Positions 44,481 to 56,828 are shown, counted from the first letter of the stretch. The stretch: DNA of 64,000 bases from Rhodospirillales bacterium (GCA_947473305.1 CANJCB010000003.1:148583-212582), one strand, 5' to 3'. Notes: generated by a model not told the origin, from the letters alone. Numbers and translations: made by a program.

Positions 44481-45776
44481 ATGAACATCATCGACCGGCG
44501 GCCCAATCCCAAGGGCAAGAGCGTCGCCAATCGCCAGCGCTTCCTCACCCGCGCCAAGGGCGAGGTGAAGGATGCGCTGGCCGACGCGCTCAAGAACCGC
44601 AAGATCGCGGATGGGGCTGGCACCGGCGGCAAGGTCTCGATCCCGACCCGGGGCATCACCGAACCCACCTTCCGCAATTCGAGCCGCGGCGGCCGGCGCG
44701 ACCATGTGGTGCCCGGCAACCGCGAGTTCGTGGTCGGCGACCAGATCCAGCGGCCCCAGGGCGGCGAAGGCGGCGGCGGTGGACAGGCGGGCAACGAGGA
44801 CGGCGGCGAGCAGGACGCCTTCGAATTCGCCCTGTCGAAGGAGGAATTCCTCGACCTCTTCTTCGAGGACTTGGAACTGCCCGATCTCATCAAGCGCGAG
44901 TTGAAGGAGACCGAGGCCTTCCAACTGGCGCGCGCCGGTTTCTCGATCGCGGGCACTCCCGCGACGCTCAATCTCGTGCGCACCATGCGCAACAGCCTCG
45001 CCCGACGCATCTCGCTCAACCGGCCGAACCCGGATGAGGTGGCGGCGCTCGAAGCCCGCATCGCCGAGGCCAGGACGCGCGGCGACGACGACGACGAGAT
45101 GAAGGCGAAGCAGGAACTCGACGAATTGCAGCGGCGGCTGAAGCGCATCGCCTTCATCGATCCGGTGGACGTGCGCTACAACCGCTTCGAGCGTCATCCA
45201 AAGCCCAATACCCAGGCCGTCATGTTTTGCCTGATGGACGTGTCGGGCTCGATGACCGAGGCCATGAAGGACCTCGCCAAGCGGTTCTTCCTCCTGCTCC
45301 ACGTCTTCCTGCTGAAGCGCTACAAGCAGGTCGATATCGTCTTCATCCGCCATACCAGCAACGCCCAGGAGGTGGACGAGGAGACCTTCTTCCACAGCCG
45401 GGAAACGGGCGGCACCATCGTCTCGACCGCGCTGGAGGAGATGATGCGCGTGGTCAAGGAGCGCTATCGGCCGGAAGCCTGGAACATCTATGCGGCGCAG
45501 GCCTCGGACGGCGACAATTACACCGAGGACAGCGCCCATTGCACCGAGATCATGGACCAGCAGATCCTGCCGAGCTGCCAGTATTTCGCCTATATCGAGG
45601 TCGGGCCGGAAAACGGCATGCGGACGGGCTTCGCGGCCCCGGCGACCGATCTCTGGCGCACCTATGCGGAGCTGACCGAGGGTCATCCCCAATTCTCGAT
45701 GCGGCGGGTGGCCGACCGGACGCAGATCTTCCCGGTCTTCCATGACCTCTTCAAGAAAAAGACGGAGCACAGCTGA
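44481..45776 (+). CDS. yeaH: YeaH/YhbH family protein (vWA-like, DUF444)
   Basis: This 431-aa protein begins MNIIDRRPNPKGKSVANRQR and contains SRGGRRDHVVPGNREFVVGD. A Gly/Glu-rich linker lies near residue 90-110. The C-terminal vWA-like domain has a MIDAS-type motif MDVSGSMTEAMKDLAKRF and TSNAQEVDEETFFHSRETGG. It is the second member of the PrkA-YeaH-SpoVR unit and is thought to act with PrkA. The ATG at 44481 was chosen for the family N-terminus. Confidence 0.93.
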   Translation: MNIIDRRPNPKGKSVANRQRFLTRAKGEVKDALADALKNRKIADGAGTGGKVSIPTRGITEPTFRNSSRGGRRDHVVPGNREFVVGDQIQRPQGGEGGGGGQAGNEDGGEQDAFEFALSKEEFLDLFFEDLELPDLIKRELKETEAFQLARAGFSIAGTPATLNLVRTMRNSLARRISLNRPNPDEVAALEARIAEARTRGDDDDEMKAKQELDELQRRLKRIAFIDPVDVRYNRFERHPKPNTQAVMFCLMDVSGSMTEAMKDLAKRFFLLLHVFLLKRYKQVDIVFIRHTSNAQEVDEETFFHSRETGGTIVSTALEEMMRVVKERYRPEAWNIYAAQASDGDNYTEDSAHCTEIMDQQILPSCQYFAYIEVGPENGMRTGFAAPATDLWRTYAELTEGHPQFSMRRVADRTQIFPVFHDLFKKKTEHS

Positions 45777-45780
45777 CGCC

Positions 45781-47346
45781 ATGCCCGACGACAGCGTTAT
45801 CCTTCCCGACCCGTCCCCGAACCTGCTCTTCACCGGGCCGGAATGGGATTTCGACAAGATCCAGCGGGTCTTCGACGCGGTCCAGGAGATCGCCATCGGG
45901 GAACTCGGGCTCGACGTCTATCCCAACCAGATCGAGCTCATCACCTCCGAGCAGATGCTCGACGCTTATGCCTCGGTCGGCCTGCCGCTCATGTACCGGC
46001 ATTGGAGTTTCGGCAAGCGCTTCGCCCGGGACGAGGCGCTCTATCGCCGGGGCATGCAGGGCTTGGCATATGAGATCGTCATCAATTCCAGCCCCTGCAT
46101 CAGCTACATCATGGAAGAGAATTCCATGGCGATGCAGACCCTGGTCATCGCCCATGCGGCCTTCGGCCATAACCACTTCTTCAAGAACAACTATCTCTTC
46201 AAGCAGTGGACCGATGCGGCGGGCATCCTCGACTACCTGACCTTCGCCCGGGACTTCGTCTCGCGCTGCGAGGAGCAGCACGGGGTCGCAGCGGTGGAAC
46301 GCACGCTCGACGCCGCCCATACCCTGATGAACCATGGCGTCCACCGCTATGCGCGGCGCCCCACCCTCAACCTCGAACAGGAGCGCCGTCGCGGCGAGGA
46401 CCGTCGCCGCTATGAGGAGGAGACCTACGACGACCTCTGGAGCAAGACGGTCTTCTCCGACGCCGCCCGCATCGCCGATCCCGAGGGATTGGAGCGCCTG
46501 AAGGTCGAGACCCGGCGCAAGCTCGGCCTGCCGGAGGAGAATCTTCTCTATTTCATCGAGAAGCGCGCGCCCGGCCTCGAAGGCTGGCAGCGGGAGCTGG
46601 TGCGGATCGTCCGCCTCATCTCGCAGTATTTCTATCCGCAGAAGCAGACGCGCCTCATGAACGAGGGCTGCGCCACCTTCTGCCACTACGAGATCTGCAA
46701 CCGGCTGCACGAAAAGGGCCTGATCGACGAGGGCACCTTGCTGGAAATCCTCCATTCCCACACCAGCGTCGTCTTCCAGCCCAATTACGACGACCAGCGC
46801 TATTCGGGCATCAATCCCTATGCCCTGGGCTTTGCCATGATGCGGGACATCAAGCGCATCTGCACCGAGCCCACGGACGAGGACCGGGAGTGGTTCCCCG
46901 AGATTGCGGGCAACAACGATCCCTATGCCACGCTGCGCAACGCCTGGGCCAATTTCCGCGACGAGAGCTTCGTCCAGCAATACCTGAGTCCCAAGGTCAT
47001 CCGCGATTTCCGGCTTTTCCGGGTGCTGGACGATGCGGGCGCGGAAGCCCTGGTGGTCAATGCGATCCACGACGCGCGCGGCTACAAGGAGATCCGGCTG
47101 GCGCTCGCCAAGCATTACGACCTCGCCCGCCACGATCCCGATATCCAGGTCAAGGACGTGGACCTCGCGGGCGACCGCTGCCTCGTGCTCGCCCACACGG
47201 TCCATGACGGCATCCTGCTCGACGAGCCGAGCTGCCGGGCCGTGCTGCGCCATGTCTCGACGCTCTGGCGCTATGGGGTGCGGCTGGAGGAGATCGACGC
47301 CACCACCGACAAGGTGCTGAAGACGCACGAGGTCCCCGCGGACTAA
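45781..47346 (+). CDS. SpoVR family protein (YcgB-like)
   Basis: This 521-aa SpoVR-like protein has WDFDKIQRVFDAVQEIAIGE near the start, FGHNHFFKNNYLFKQWTDA near residue 121, NEGCATFCHYEICNRLHEKG near 295 and the HSHTSVVFQPNYDDQRYSGI region. The family is needed for spore cortex in Bacillus, but in non-sporing bacteria it is a stress-operon protein of unknown biochemistry. It starts 4 bp after yeaH. Confidence 0.94.
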   Translation: MPDDSVILPDPSPNLLFTGPEWDFDKIQRVFDAVQEIAIGELGLDVYPNQIELITSEQMLDAYASVGLPLMYRHWSFGKRFARDEALYRRGMQGLAYEIVINSSPCISYIMEENSMAMQTLVIAHAAFGHNHFFKNNYLFKQWTDAAGILDYLTFARDFVSRCEEQHGVAAVERTLDAAHTLMNHGVHRYARRPTLNLEQERRRGEDRRRYEEETYDDLWSKTVFSDAARIADPEGLERLKVETRRKLGLPEENLLYFIEKRAPGLEGWQRELVRIVRLISQYFYPQKQTRLMNEGCATFCHYEICNRLHEKGLIDEGTLLEILHSHTSVVFQPNYDDQRYSGINPYALGFAMMRDIKRICTEPTDEDREWFPEIAGNNDPYATLRNAWANFRDESFVQQYLSPKVIRDFRLFRVLDDAGAEALVVNAIHDARGYKEIRLALAKHYDLARHDPDIQVKDVDLAGDRCLVLAHTVHDGILLDEPSCRAVLRHVSTLWRYGVRLEEIDATTDKVLKTHEVPAD

Positions 47347-47526
47347 GTCGGGACGGACATCCGGCGCCGCACCGCGTCGGCGGCTTAAGCGTCAATCTCC
47401 GTTCTATCCAAGCCAGCCATCGCTGGAGGTTGGACGTCTTTGCGCGTAATTTGACCAGCGCTGCCGGCATGCGGCGGCGCCAGGTCATCGCGCGTTTGAA
47501 GAAACCCTCCTCCCGGATAGATCAAG

Positions 47527-48864
47527 ATGGTTGAAACCCCACGTCAGATACATCTGGCCGTACTTCTCGGTAACGGCGTCCATGTCGGCGGCTGGCGGCT
47601 GCCCGAGGCCCTCTACGACCCGGACAATTTCGCCCTCCAGCTTCGCCTCGCGAAGATGGCGGAAGATGCCAAGTTCGACATGGTGTTCCTCGCCGACACC
47701 CTGGCGACAAGCACCGCAAGTCCGCCCGTTGCGCTGACCCGGCTGGATCCGATGACCATCATGGCGGCGCTGGCCAGCACCACCACCCATATCGGGCTTG
47801 CCGCCACCGCGACGACCACCTACAGCCAGCCCTATCTGCTCGCCCGCCAATTCGCCTCGATCGACCATATCAGCGGCGGGCGCGCCGCCTGGAACATCGT
47901 GACCGGCCTCAATCCCGAGGCGGCGCAGAACTTCAGCCTGACCGCCTATCCCGACAAGGAGCAGCGCTACGGCATGGCGGCGGAATTCGTCGAAATCTGC
48001 AAGGGCCTCTGGGACAGCTGGGAGGACGACGCCTTCATCAAGGACAAGGAACGGGGCATTCCCGCCGATTTTTCCAAGTTCCACGCGGTCAACTACAAAG
48101 GCCCGCATTATCAGGTCAAAGGCCCCCTGAACCTGCGGCGACCGCCCCAGGGCTATCCGGTGATCGTCCAGGCGGGGGCCTCCAACACCGGCGTCGATTT
48201 CGCCGCCAAATACGCCGAGATCGTCTTCACGGTGCAGGAGGACATGGCGACCACCAAGGCCTTCGGCGAGAGGGTGCGCGCCCTGGCCAAGGAAGCGGGC
48301 CGCGACCCCAATTCCATCAAGATCGTCCCCGGCATCTGCCCGATCATCGCCGAAAGCGTCGAGGCGTCGAAGGCCATGCTGGCCCGGATGGCCTCCTTCG
48401 CCGAACCCGTCGCCGCCATGAAGATGCTGTCGCAGCGCCTGGACCTGCCGGAAGTCGAGAAGATGCCGCTCGACGGCCCGGTGCCGGATATCCCGCTGGA
48501 GAAGCGGCGCGGCCATGCGATCACGTTGCTGGGCATCGCCAAGAAATACGATTTCAACCTGCGCCAGCTTCGCGACTATGCCTCGGCCGCCAACGGGCAT
48601 CGGCTGATCTTCGGCAATCCGCAGCAGATCGCCGACGACCTGGAGGAATGGTTCGTCAGCGGGGCGGCCGACGGCTTCATCCTGCACCTGCCCTTCGTCA
48701 TGGGGCCGATGGAAGACTTCGCCAACAAGGTCGTGCCGATCCTCCAGGAGAAGGGCATCTTCCGGAAGGACTATAGCGGGACGACGCTGCGCGACCATCT
48801 CGGCCTCAAGCGCCCCCCTCATCCGGCGACATTGGCCCGGAACGGAGCCCGCGCCGCCGAATGA
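47527..48864 (+). CDS. LLM-class flavin monooxygenase (NtaA/SnaA/DszA type)
   Basis: This 445-aa TIM-barrel flavoprotein begins QIHLAVLLGNGVHVGGWR and has FDMVFLADTLAT, HIGLAATATTTYSQPYLLAR, SGGRAAWNIVTGLNPEAAQN and VIVQAGASNTGVDFAAKYAE, the pattern of nitrilotriacetate/dibenzothiophene-sulfone monooxygenases. These use FMNH2 from a separate reductase, and none is adjacent. The substrate could be an organosulfur compound or an aminopolycarboxylate. It precedes a solute-binding protein gene by 55 bp, so uptake and oxidation of the same compound is plausible. Confidence 0.9.
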   Translation: MVETPRQIHLAVLLGNGVHVGGWRLPEALYDPDNFALQLRLAKMAEDAKFDMVFLADTLATSTASPPVALTRLDPMTIMAALASTTTHIGLAATATTTYSQPYLLARQFASIDHISGGRAAWNIVTGLNPEAAQNFSLTAYPDKEQRYGMAAEFVEICKGLWDSWEDDAFIKDKERGIPADFSKFHAVNYKGPHYQVKGPLNLRRPPQGYPVIVQAGASNTGVDFAAKYAEIVFTVQEDMATTKAFGERVRALAKEAGRDPNSIKIVPGICPIIAESVEASKAMLARMASFAEPVAAMKMLSQRLDLPEVEKMPLDGPVPDIPLEKRRGHAITLLGIAKKYDFNLRQLRDYASAANGHRLIFGNPQQIADDLEEWFVSGAADGFILHLPFVMGPMEDFANKVVPILQEKGIFRKDYSGTTLRDHLGLKRPPHPATLARNGARAAE

Positions 48865-48919
48865 GAACCTGATGTCCTTCCCCTAAAACCGCGAACAAAA
48901 AAACAAGAGGGAGCGTGTC

Positions 48920-50509
48920 ATGCAAGCCGGTAAAACCAGGGTCCTCAGTACCGCCGCCGCGATCGCCGCCAGCCTTGTGCTTTCCGGAAGCGCCATGGCG
49001 CAGACGCCGCAAAGCGGCGGGATCGCCATCACGGCGCTGAACCAGGACCCGCAGACCGTCAATCCGGACGTGTCCAGCAATGTGCCGGACCGACTGATGG
49101 GCTGCATTCTCTTCCAGGGCATGACCCAGCTCACCAACGACTACAAGATGATGCCGCTCCTGGCGGAATCCTGGACCATCTCGCCCGACGGCCTGACCTA
49201 CAGTTTCACCCTGAAGAATGTGGAATGGCACGACGGCAAGCCGCTCACCTCGGAAGACGTGAAATACACGCTGACCGAGGTCAGCCCCAAATATTCGGCC
49301 ATCTTCGGCCCGGCGGGCCAGGTCATCAGCAGCATCGAGACGCCGGCCAAGGACAAGGTGGTGATCAAGCTGAAGGAATCCTTCGGTCCCTTCCTGATCT
49401 CATTAGGCTGCAATCAAGGGGCGGCGATCCTGCCCTCCCATCTCTTCCAGGGGACGAACCCTCTGCAGAATCCCGCCACGAGCACCGCGGCGGTGGGGAC
49501 CGGCGCCTTCAAGCTCGCGGAATGGAAGCGCGGCGACTATGTGAGGCTGGTGGCGAACCCGAAGTATCATGAGCCGGGCAAGCCCTATCTCGAAGGGGTC
49601 GTGGGCAAGGTCATTCCCCAATCCGCCTCCCAGCTTCAAGCCCTCCAGGCTGGCGAAATCGACCACATCCTTCTGCTGCCGCCGGCCGACAGGGCGGCAG
49701 TCCGGGCCAATCCGAAGTTGAAGGTGGTCGAAAACGATATCGCGCCCTCGATGAACTTCATGTTCTTCAACGCGACGAAGAAGCCGCTCGACGACAAGCG
49801 CGTGCGGCAGGCGCTGATGCGGGCGACAGACCGCGACTATCTTCTGAAGAACGTGTTCTTCGATATTGGCGACGCCGGCGTCGCGCCGATCACCACCCAG
49901 ATTTCCTGGTCGGCCAACCCGGGTATCGATTACCGGAAGATGTATCCCTACGATGCCGACAAGGCCAACGCGCAGCTGGACGAGGCAGGCCTGAAGCGCG
50001 GGCCGGACGGCAAGCGCTTCACCGCCAGGATCACGACCTTCGCGACCCAATATCCGGAGCTTCAGCAGGCCGCCATCGCCATGAAGAGCATGTGGCAGAA
50101 GGTCGGCGTCGATGTGACGGTCGAGACGCTGGAAGACGCGACCATCATGAAGCGGGTCTATCAGGATCGCGACTTCGATATAACGCTCATTTCCTACACG
50201 AGCTATTCCGACCCGGCGCTCGGCGTCGCCCGCGCCTATAGCGCCGCGACCATCGGCCGGTCCTTCGGCAATCCCTCCGGATACACCGATCCCAAGGTTG
50301 AAACGCTGTTCGACCAGGGAAAGAAGGCGGTCGCTTATGAAGACCGCGCCAAATACTATCAGGAGGCCCAGGTGACGCTGGCCGAGGATCTGCCCGTCAT
50401 CGTTCTGCGCCAGTATCGGGCGGTCGACGCGGCATCCCAACGCCTCCAGGGTATCTGGGGCAAATACCAGGGGAACGGCACCTGGACCGACGCCTGGCTT
50501 TCAAACTAG
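48920..50509 (+). CDS. ABC-transporter solute-binding protein, peptide/opine type (SBP_bac_5)
   Basis: This 529-aa periplasmic protein has a signal peptide (start MQAGKTRVLSTAAAIAAS, cleavage near SAMAQ). The SBP_bac_5 pattern is MMPLLAESWTISPDGLTYSF, the EWHDGKPLTSEDVKYTL signature, and VVIKLKESFGPFLISLGCN. It binds peptides, opines or related ligands. No permease or ATPase gene follows, so it is an orphan that may use a transporter encoded elsewhere. GAGGGAGCGTGTC precedes the ATG. Confidence 0.9.
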   Translation: MQAGKTRVLSTAAAIAASLVLSGSAMAQTPQSGGIAITALNQDPQTVNPDVSSNVPDRLMGCILFQGMTQLTNDYKMMPLLAESWTISPDGLTYSFTLKNVEWHDGKPLTSEDVKYTLTEVSPKYSAIFGPAGQVISSIETPAKDKVVIKLKESFGPFLISLGCNQGAAILPSHLFQGTNPLQNPATSTAAVGTGAFKLAEWKRGDYVRLVANPKYHEPGKPYLEGVVGKVIPQSASQLQALQAGEIDHILLLPPADRAAVRANPKLKVVENDIAPSMNFMFFNATKKPLDDKRVRQALMRATDRDYLLKNVFFDIGDAGVAPITTQISWSANPGIDYRKMYPYDADKANAQLDEAGLKRGPDGKRFTARITTFATQYPELQQAAIAMKSMWQKVGVDVTVETLEDATIMKRVYQDRDFDITLISYTSYSDPALGVARAYSAATIGRSFGNPSGYTDPKVETLFDQGKKAVAYEDRAKYYQEAQVTLAEDLPVIVLRQYRAVDAASQRLQGIWGKYQGNGTWTDAWLSN

Positions 50510-50511
50510 CC

Positions 50512-50695
50512 CCATCAAGCAACCTGGGCGTGAGGCAGGCCTTACCCTCTCTGACCCGATGCGGCCGGAAAGTTTCGAGCAGGCGGTATTCATGGCCGGC
50601 GCCGGGACGCGCGAGCAGCGCATAATCGGCACCGGGGAAGGCTTCGACCAGCTCGTCCAGGCCTGCTCCAGCCAAGAGGACTGAAAACCGCCCCC
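50512..50695 (-). pseudogene. possible remnant of a flavin monooxygenase C-terminus
   Basis: Between the binding protein and the 2OG dioxygenase, one minus-strand frame reads GRFSVLLAGAGLDELVEAFP then GADYALLARPGAGHEYRLLE, with a codon bias like its neighbours. The pattern resembles the C-terminal thioredoxin-like end of FAD aromatic hydroxylases. It has no start codon and begins in a run of G residues just after the dioxygenase stop. It may be a decayed gene end or chance; confidence is low. Confidence 0.3.
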
Positions 50696-51715
50696 CTAAT
50701 TCGCGTAGCCGTAGTACCACCGCCGGAGCCAGAGATAGGTCCGGGGCTCGTAATGGGCCGGATTGTCGGGGCCGATGCAGGTCGGCACAGTCTCTACCAC
50801 CGCGTCGTCGCTGGGTCCGAAGAAGACCGGGATCGAATAGCGCTCCACGCCCGACCGGTTGATGACCCGGTGCTTGGTCGAGAGATAGCGGTCGTTGGTC
50901 CAGCGGCAGATGACGTTGCCGGTATTGACCAGCAGCGTATCGGGGCGGATGTCCACCAACCGCCAATGCCCCGACGGCATGCGCACCGCCAGGCCCGGCA
51001 CGTTCGCCTGCGCCAGGAAGGTCATCATCGCGTTGTCCGTATGAGGCGCGATGCCGTATTGCTTGTTGCCCACGGTCTGTTGCGGCGAATATTGCAGCAG
51101 CTGCAGCGTCACCTGCGGCGTCTTGAAGAAGGGCTCGAAATAGCCCTCGGGCAGATCCAGCGAGGTCGCCCAGAGCGGCAGGAACTTCCGGGCCAGGGCC
51201 TCGATCCGCGACTGGTAGTCGAGCATCGTCTCCTTGAAGCCGGGAAGGTCGGCGGGCCAGGTAAGCGGCGTCGGCTCGCGGTCCTTGGTCAGGAATTGGG
51301 TCGCTTCGGCGTCGATCGGCCGATTGATCGTGAGCGTCGAGAGAAGATCGGGCTTGGCCTTCTCGATGATGTTCACATTGTCGGTGTCGAGTTCGCTCTG
51401 CACCGTCTCGTGCCGGTATCCCACATTGTCGATGAGCGGGATCTGCCGCTTTACCTCGAGCGGCTGGCCGTGGAAGCGGCGCGATTCCGCGAAGACCCGG
51501 TCGATGAAGTCGCGCGGGATGCCATGGCCCTTCAGATAGAAGAACCCGACCGTCCGGGTGATCTCCCCCAATTGCGCCGCGACGGCCTCCTTCGCCCCCT
51601 TTTCGCCCGCCAGATAGGGCGCGATGTCGAGAACCGGGATTTCCTCGGTGGAATCCGGGAAATCCATGAGACGGACGAGTTCGGCTTCGTCCTGGGTCGC
51701 GGCGGAAGAATCCAT
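50696..51715 (-). CDS. isopenicillin-N-synthase-like 2-oxoglutarate/Fe(II) dioxygenase
   Basis: This 339-aa enzyme has the DIOX_N segment IPVLDIAPYLAGEKGAKEAV, GFFYLKGHGIPRDFIDRVF, and the Fe site: His-Thr-Asp in YGIAPHTDNAMMTFL and His in STKHRVINRSGVERYSIPVF, with the Arg-x-Ser 2OG anchor in RYS. The family hydroxylates or desaturates small molecules. The ATG at 51715 has AGGGGAAAACCG upstream; longer frames overlap msrB. It follows msrB by 10 bp in the same direction. Confidence 0.9.
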   Translation of the reverse strand: MDSSAATQDEAELVRLMDFPDSTEEIPVLDIAPYLAGEKGAKEAVAAQLGEITRTVGFFYLKGHGIPRDFIDRVFAESRRFHGQPLEVKRQIPLIDNVGYRHETVQSELDTDNVNIIEKAKPDLLSTLTINRPIDAEATQFLTKDREPTPLTWPADLPGFKETMLDYQSRIEALARKFLPLWATSLDLPEGYFEPFFKTPQVTLQLLQYSPQQTVGNKQYGIAPHTDNAMMTFLAQANVPGLAVRMPSGHWRLVDIRPDTLLVNTGNVICRWTNDRYLSTKHRVINRSGVERYSIPVFFGPSDDAVVETVPTCIGPDNPAHYEPRTYLWLRRWYYGYAN

Positions 51716-51725
51716 CGGTTTTCCC

Positions 51726-52124
51726 CTACTTCCTGGCTTTGAGATCCACCGAAGCGGAATTGACGCAATAGCGCAAACCGGTCGGCTGCGGCCCGTCGTC
51801 GAAGACATGGCCCAGATGGGCGTCGCATTTGCTGCAGAGGATTTCCGTGCGGGTCATGCCAAGGGTGCCGTCGACCTCGGTCTCGACATTGCCCTCCTTG
51901 GCCTCCGCATAGAAGCTCGGCCAGCCGCAGCCGGAATCGAACTTCGCCTCCGACTTGAAGAGCTCCTGGCCGCAGCAGACGCAGACATAAGTGCCGGGCG
52001 TCTTGGTGTCCCAGTATTTGCCCGTAAAGGGCCGCTCGGTGGCCTTCTTGCGCGCGACCTCGAATTGGATGGGGTCGAGCTGGGCGCGCCATTCGGCATC
52101 GGTCTTGGTGACTTTCTCGGACAT
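51726..52124 (-). CDS. msrB: peptide-methionine (R)-S-oxide reductase
   Basis: This 132-aa MsrB has the zinc motifs [11 protein letters not shown] and [14 protein letters not shown] (two C-x-x-C), [14 protein letters not shown] and the catalytic Cys in [12 protein letters not shown]. It reduces methionine-R-sulfoxide in proteins using thioredoxin. The ATG at 52124 has CAGGAGGGACCGC upstream. It leads the dioxygenase gene, so both probably form one transcript. Confidence 0.95.
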   Translation of the reverse strand: MSEKVTKTDAEWRAQLDPIQFEVARKKATERPFTGKYWDTKTPGTYVCVCCGQELFKSEAKFDSGCGWPSFYAEAKEGNVETEVDGTLGMTRTEILCSKCDAHLGHVFDDGPQPTGLRYCVNSASVDLKARK

Positions 52125-52254
52125 GCGGTCCCTCCTGAAGCGTCTGTCCCCGAATCTAGGCATCTCGCGTCCCGCCGTGAAGGGGCCTCTTGCTGTGAAT
52201 CGAGGGCCGATCCCCTATAATCGTCCCGACAGTCAATCGAAGGGCAGCATCTTC

Positions 52255-53388
52255 ATGGCCGCGGACAGCTCCGAAGCGCGCTATCGCAACAATATGAAAG
52301 GCGAGTTGGACAGCGCCTCGCTCTATCGGGCGCTCTCCGACGCCGAGCCCGACCGGCGGCTTGCCGAGGTCTACCAGCGCCTCGCTGTGGTCGAGGAATC
52401 CCATGCCGAGTTCTGGCGCAAGCGATTGACCGCCATCGGCGCGAAGCTGCCGCCGAAAAAGCCGGGATGGCGGTCGCGGGCGCTGGCCTGGCTTGCCCGG
52501 CGCTTCGGCCCCGATTTCGTCCTGCCGCTGATCAATGCGCTGGAACGCACGGATAGCCAGAGCTACGACAAGCAGCCCGACGCGGTGAAGGCGGGGCTCG
52601 CCGCTACCGAAAGGTCACACGCGCGGCTCCTACAAGCGGTCGTCGGCACGGAAAGCGCAGGCGCGGTCAGCGGCGGTTTCCTGGGCCGGATCGAGGGCCG
52701 CCACCGGGTGGTGGGCGGCAATGCCCTGCGCGCGGCCGTGCTGGGCGCCAACGACGGCCTGGTCTCCAATCTCAGCCTCGTCATGGGCGTGGCGGGAGCG
52801 GATTTCGCCGGGAATACGATCCTGGTTACAGGGCTCGCGGGGCTTCTCTCCGGGGCCTGTTCCATGGCGCTTGGGGAATGGCTGTCCGTCAATAGTTCCC
52901 GCGAGCTTTACGCCCAGCAGATCGCCACGGAAGCGATGGAACTCCAGGAGGTCCCCGACGAGGAAAAACAGGAACTGATCCTGATCTATCAGGCCAAGGG
53001 CCTGAGCGAGGAAGAGGCGATCTCCCTCGCCGACCGCCTGATGTCCGACGAGAAGACCGCGCTCGACACCCTGACGCGGGAAGAATTGGGTATCGATCCC
53101 AACGAGCTTGGCGGGTCGGCCTGGGCGGCGGGCGGCACCTCCTTCCTGCTCTTCGCGGTGGGAGCGGTCTTCCCGGTCGCTCCCTTCGCTTTCCTCGACG
53201 GCTGGCCGGCCATCTTCACGAGCCTGGGTTTCAGTGCCGTCGCCATGTTCGGGATCGGCGTCGGCACGACCCTTTTCACCGGGCGCGGGGTCCTCTTCTC
53301 GGGCTTCCGGCAGCTCGGCATCGGGATCGGCGCGGCGGCGATCACCTTCGGTCTGGGGCGGCTGATCGGCGTGTCGCTCGGCGGCTGA
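52255..53388 (+). CDS. mbfA: MbfA-type ferritin-like/VIT1 iron exporter
   Basis: This 377-aa protein joins an N-terminal ferritin-like domain (ELDSASLYRALSDAE near residue 16, VVEESHAEFW, ATERSHARLL: the E-x-x-H iron ligands) to a C-terminal CCC1/VIT1 transporter domain (ANDGLVSNLSLVMGVAGA, then about four TM helices). This is the MbfA architecture of Rhizobiales, which exports iron and protects from peroxide. TATAAT at 52216-52221 may be its -10. Its stop is one base before the hrpB GTG. Confidence 0.9.
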   Translation: MAADSSEARYRNNMKGELDSASLYRALSDAEPDRRLAEVYQRLAVVEESHAEFWRKRLTAIGAKLPPKKPGWRSRALAWLARRFGPDFVLPLINALERTDSQSYDKQPDAVKAGLAATERSHARLLQAVVGTESAGAVSGGFLGRIEGRHRVVGGNALRAAVLGANDGLVSNLSLVMGVAGADFAGNTILVTGLAGLLSGACSMALGEWLSVNSSRELYAQQIATEAMELQEVPDEEKQELILIYQAKGLSEEEAISLADRLMSDEKTALDTLTREELGIDPNELGGSAWAAGGTSFLLFAVGAVFPVAPFAFLDGWPAIFTSLGFSAVAMFGIGVGTTLFTGRGVLFSGFRQLGIGIGAAAITFGLGRLIGVSLGG

Positions 53389-53389
53389 G

Positions 53390-55912
<2,523 letters not shown>

Positions 55913-55916
55913 ACGG

Positions 55917-56828
55917 TCAGTGGCCGAAGAAGCTGACGAGCTTAGGAATGACCTGCCCTGGCGCTTCGTCCATCAGCCAATGCCCGGAGCCCGTGACGAT
56001 CACGCCCTCCACGTTGGTCGCGACGAGCCTGCCCTGGTCGATCAGGAAAGTGCCCCCCGCCTTCTCGCCGGAGAGGACGAGCATGGGCATCGGCAGCATC
56101 GTCTTGGCAAAGCCCGCGAAATCCGCCGCGTCCTTCTCGAAGGCCCGGAAGACCTCGAAACCGGCCCGCATATGGCCCGGCTGGGCATAGGCCTTGGCAT
56201 AGAGAATCCGGTCACGCTCCGAAACCGAGTGGCGGCGGTCGGCGGCGAAGTCGTTCCAGAAATGCTCGAAATAGATCCGCTCGCGTCCCGCCACCAGTTT
56301 CAGCGGGGTCTCGCCGTAGAAATGGAAATGCCAAAGGTCCCGCAGCAGCCAGACGTTCTGCCATTGCCCGATGCCGGGCAGGAAGGCATCCATCAGCGCG
56401 ATGCGGCCCACTTCCGAGGGATATTGGGCCGCATAGGCATAGGCCACCATCAACCCGATATCATGCCCGGCAATCCCGACGCGCTTATAGCCAAGGCTCG
56501 TCACCAGGGCATGGATGTCCTGGGCCATGACCGCCTTGGTATAGCCCTCCGCCGGAGTGGAAGAGTCACCGAACCCCCGCAGGTCGGGTGCGATGACCGT
56601 ATGGGTCTTCTGAAGCTCGGCAATCAGCGGCCGCCACATATGGCTGGTCTGGGCATAGCCGTGCAGCAAGACCACCGGATCGCCCTTGCCCGCGACGAGG
56701 TAATGGATCTTCACCCCGTTGACGGTGGCGGACCGGCTCTGAACCGCCTGGGCGAAGGCCCCGCTTGTCAGAAGGCAGAGGAGCAGTGCCGCGCCAAAGC
56801 TCAGGAGGACACGGCGGACCATGGGCAT
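55917..56828 (-). CDS. exported alpha/beta hydrolase, epoxide-hydrolase-like
   Basis: This 303-aa protein has a signal peptide (VRRVLLSFGAALLLCLLTSG, cleavage near AFAQA). The alpha/beta hydrolase core follows, with DPVVLLHGYAQTSHMWRPLI (oxyanion HG), GIAGHDIGLMVAYAYA (nucleophile Asp in GHDIG) and a C-terminal GSGHWLMDEAP (His). An Asp nucleophile suggests an epoxide hydrolase or dehalogenase. The ATG at 56828 overlaps the TGA of the DUF442 gene by one base. Confidence 0.88.
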   Translation of the reverse strand: MPMVRRVLLSFGAALLLCLLTSGAFAQAVQSRSATVNGVKIHYLVAGKGDPVVLLHGYAQTSHMWRPLIAELQKTHTVIAPDLRGFGDSSTPAEGYTKAVMAQDIHALVTSLGYKRVGIAGHDIGLMVAYAYAAQYPSEVGRIALMDAFLPGIGQWQNVWLLRDLWHFHFYGETPLKLVAGRERIYFEHFWNDFAADRRHSVSERDRILYAKAYAQPGHMRAGFEVFRAFEKDAADFAGFAKTMLPMPMLVLSGEKAGGTFLIDQGRLVATNVEGVIVTGSGHWLMDEAPGQVIPKLVSFFGH

